In this document: in pieces, positions 24,509 to 25,315 of the stretch | Numbering within the stretch: position 1 is the first letter of the stretch | Layout of the letters: each line of letters starts with the position of its first letter | Assembly: GCA_016930435.1 (NCBI GenBank) | Contig: JAFGGQ010000015.1 | Span: 1-25,315, forward strand | Length of the DNA: 25,315 nt | Direction: 5' to 3' | From: a bacterium | GTDB lineage: Bacteria > UBP14 > UBA6098 > JAFGQG01 | Notes under the pieces: model-generated | Database searches by the model: none | What the model was told of the DNA's origin: nothing | The model's input: the letters and a program-made list of their open reading frames with translations, nothing else | Translations under genes and position numbers: made by a program

Positions 24509-24536
24509 TTGAAAGTTGATCATTTTTTCCTATTTT
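24509..24536 (+). promoter_or_regulatory. Candidate promoter of the MATE gene
   Basis: TTGAAA (24509-24514), 16 nt, TATTTT (24531-24536), 39 nt before the TTG start, with the same TATTTT box as other gaps in the window. Confidence 0.4.
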
Positions 24537-24575
24537 ATTAAGCTTATTATTTTATCAATCAAGAAAGGCTAAAAT

Positions 24576-25315
24576 TTGTCCGATAATCGAGCGATAGACC
24601 TTACGAGTGGGAACATTAACAGGAATTTGGTCCGGCTTTCCCTTCCCATTATGCTCTCAAATTTCATGCAGATGTTCTATAATCTAACCGATGCCTTCTG
24701 GCTGGGTAAGTTAGGGGAAAATGCCAAGGCAGCGGTTTCCGTTGCAGGTATAACCTTTCCAATTATTTTTTTCCTGGCTTCTTTCGGAACCGGGTTTGTG
24801 GTCGCCGGAACTGCAATAGTATCCCGCTATAAAGGCTCTAACCAGCCTGAAAAGATCAAGAAAACGGTTGGCCAGTATGTGATAATTCTGATTCTTTTCA
24901 GTGCTCTCTATCTCTCCCTTAGCATGATCTTCCTGAGGGATATCTTGACATTGCTCAAGGTCCCGCCAGAGATATTTTTCATGGCTAACGGCTACATGCG
25001 GATTATTCTCATAGGTGCGGTATTCATGTTCACATTCCATTTCTATCAGAGCATTGCTCATGGTTTGGGGGATACTATCTCACCTATGATAGTGCAGATA
25101 ATAGCGGTGTCCTTAAATGTTATTTTAGACCCCCTTCTGATCTTCGGCGTTGGCTTTTTCCCACGTCTGGAAACCATAGGGGCGGCTTATGCCACTCTTT
25201 TATCTAGATTGGTAGCTGCGGTGCTCGCCTTAATATTCATGTATCGCAGATTCCCCCGATTTGTTCCGGAGTGGAAGGAATTGATCCCTGACTGGCATTA
25301 TTTGAAGATTATAAT
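24576..25315 (+). CDS. MATE family multidrug/Na+ efflux transporter, N-terminal part, cut by the window end
   Basis: The frame is open from a TTG at 24576 to the last base, about 246 residues of an expected 440-460. TTG is chosen because an in-frame TAA lies two codons upstream (24570-24572), AAAGG lies 7 nt before it, and the next ATG is 25 codons in, inside the first conserved helix. 'NLVRLSLPIMLSNFMQMFYNLTD' followed by 'AFWLGKLG' is the typical MATE first helix. 'GLGDTISPM' and 'NVILDPLLIFG' are the internal family signatures. About six membrane segments are visible. It exports drugs or metabolites in exchange for Na+ or H+; the substrate cannot be read from the sequence. Confidence 0.9.
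   Translation, partial: MSDNRAIDLTSGNINRNLVRLSLPIMLSNFMQMFYNLTDAFWLGKLGENAKAAVSVAGITFPIIFFLASFGTGFVVAGTAIVSRYKGSNQPEKIKKTVGQYVIILILFSALYLSLSMIFLRDILTLLKVPPEIFFMANGYMRIILIGAVFMFTFHFYQSIAHGLGDTISPMIVQIIAVSLNVILDPLLIFGVGFFPRLETIGAAYATLLSRLVAAVLALIFMYRRFPRFVPEWKELIPDWHYLKII

Larger units (their letters stand above)
24238..24575. other. AT-rich intergenic region before the MATE gene
   Basis: About 340 bases with no supportable gene. It holds the T-run of the candidate terminator at 24226-24248, an 8-bp perfect hairpin at 24428-24455 and a candidate promoter at 24509-24536. Confidence 0.55.

Overview
The window looks like a chromosomal segment of an anaerobic, probably fermentative, Gram-negative-type bacterium. 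The lineage hints are indirect. A very large secreted Ig-repeat protein ends in a domain like the gliding/T9SS-type C-terminal domains of the Fibrobacterota-Chlorobiota-Bacteroidota (FCB) group. There is also a KdsC-like phosphatase (outer-membrane Kdo synthesis), an electron-bifurcating NfnAB pair and a catabolic-type glutamate dehydrogenase. Several genes have strong Shine-Dalgarno sites (GGGAGG, AAGGAG), which argues against Bacteroidota proper and for a deeper FCB candidate phylum such as Cloacimonadota or Marinimicrobia. That placement is inference. No tRNA, rRNA, IS element, prophage, CRISPR array or replication origin was seen.

Layout. 68-1471 (-): membrane protein with two GYF_2-like domains, a TPR and a DUF4013-like region. 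1698-3924 (+): nfnA-nfnB, closed by a hairpin whose loop contains the nfnB stop codon. 3925-4306: AT-rich gap with a candidate promoter. 4307-6007 (+): a 128-residue unknown protein and glutamate dehydrogenase, ending at a strong bidirectional terminator (6030-6062) shared with the convergent zinc-ribbon gene 6083-6478 (-). 6681-18943 (+): eight tightly packed genes, possibly one 12-kb transcription unit: a GlpA-like/[2Fe-2S] flavoprotein, a second flavoprotein, a DUF1667 protein, TldD, an ABC-2 permease fused to a CPBP protease, a KdsC-like phosphatase and a 1695-residue secreted repeat protein (seven genes are listed individually here; boundaries between them are overlaps or gaps below about 50 nt). 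The unit ends at a terminator at 18948-18979. 23037-19040 (-): moxR, DUF58 and a BatA/VWA membrane protein. 23335-24237 (+): a RecB/AddB-type nuclease with four presumed Fe-S cysteines. 24576-end (+): the start of a MATE transporter, cut by the window edge.

Correction to the count above: the rightward run contains seven genes, not eight.

How the genes fit together. Glutamate dehydrogenase yields NAD(P)H and 2-oxoglutarate, and NfnAB balances NADH, NADPH and reduced ferredoxin, so 1698-6007 reads as a redox/amino-acid catabolism block. The GlpA-like trio resembles the three-component glycerol-3-phosphate dehydrogenase-like cluster of anaerobes. The rest of that run concerns the envelope and protein processing. 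MoxR-DUF58-BatA is the usual ATPase plus VWA module. The most unusual items are the giant protein with two alternating Cys-bearing Ig repeat types, the ABC-2/CPBP fusion without an ATPase gene, the unknown protein beside gdhA, and a recurring promoter pattern (TTGA-type box, 16-17 nt, TATTTT-like box) in the intergenic regions.
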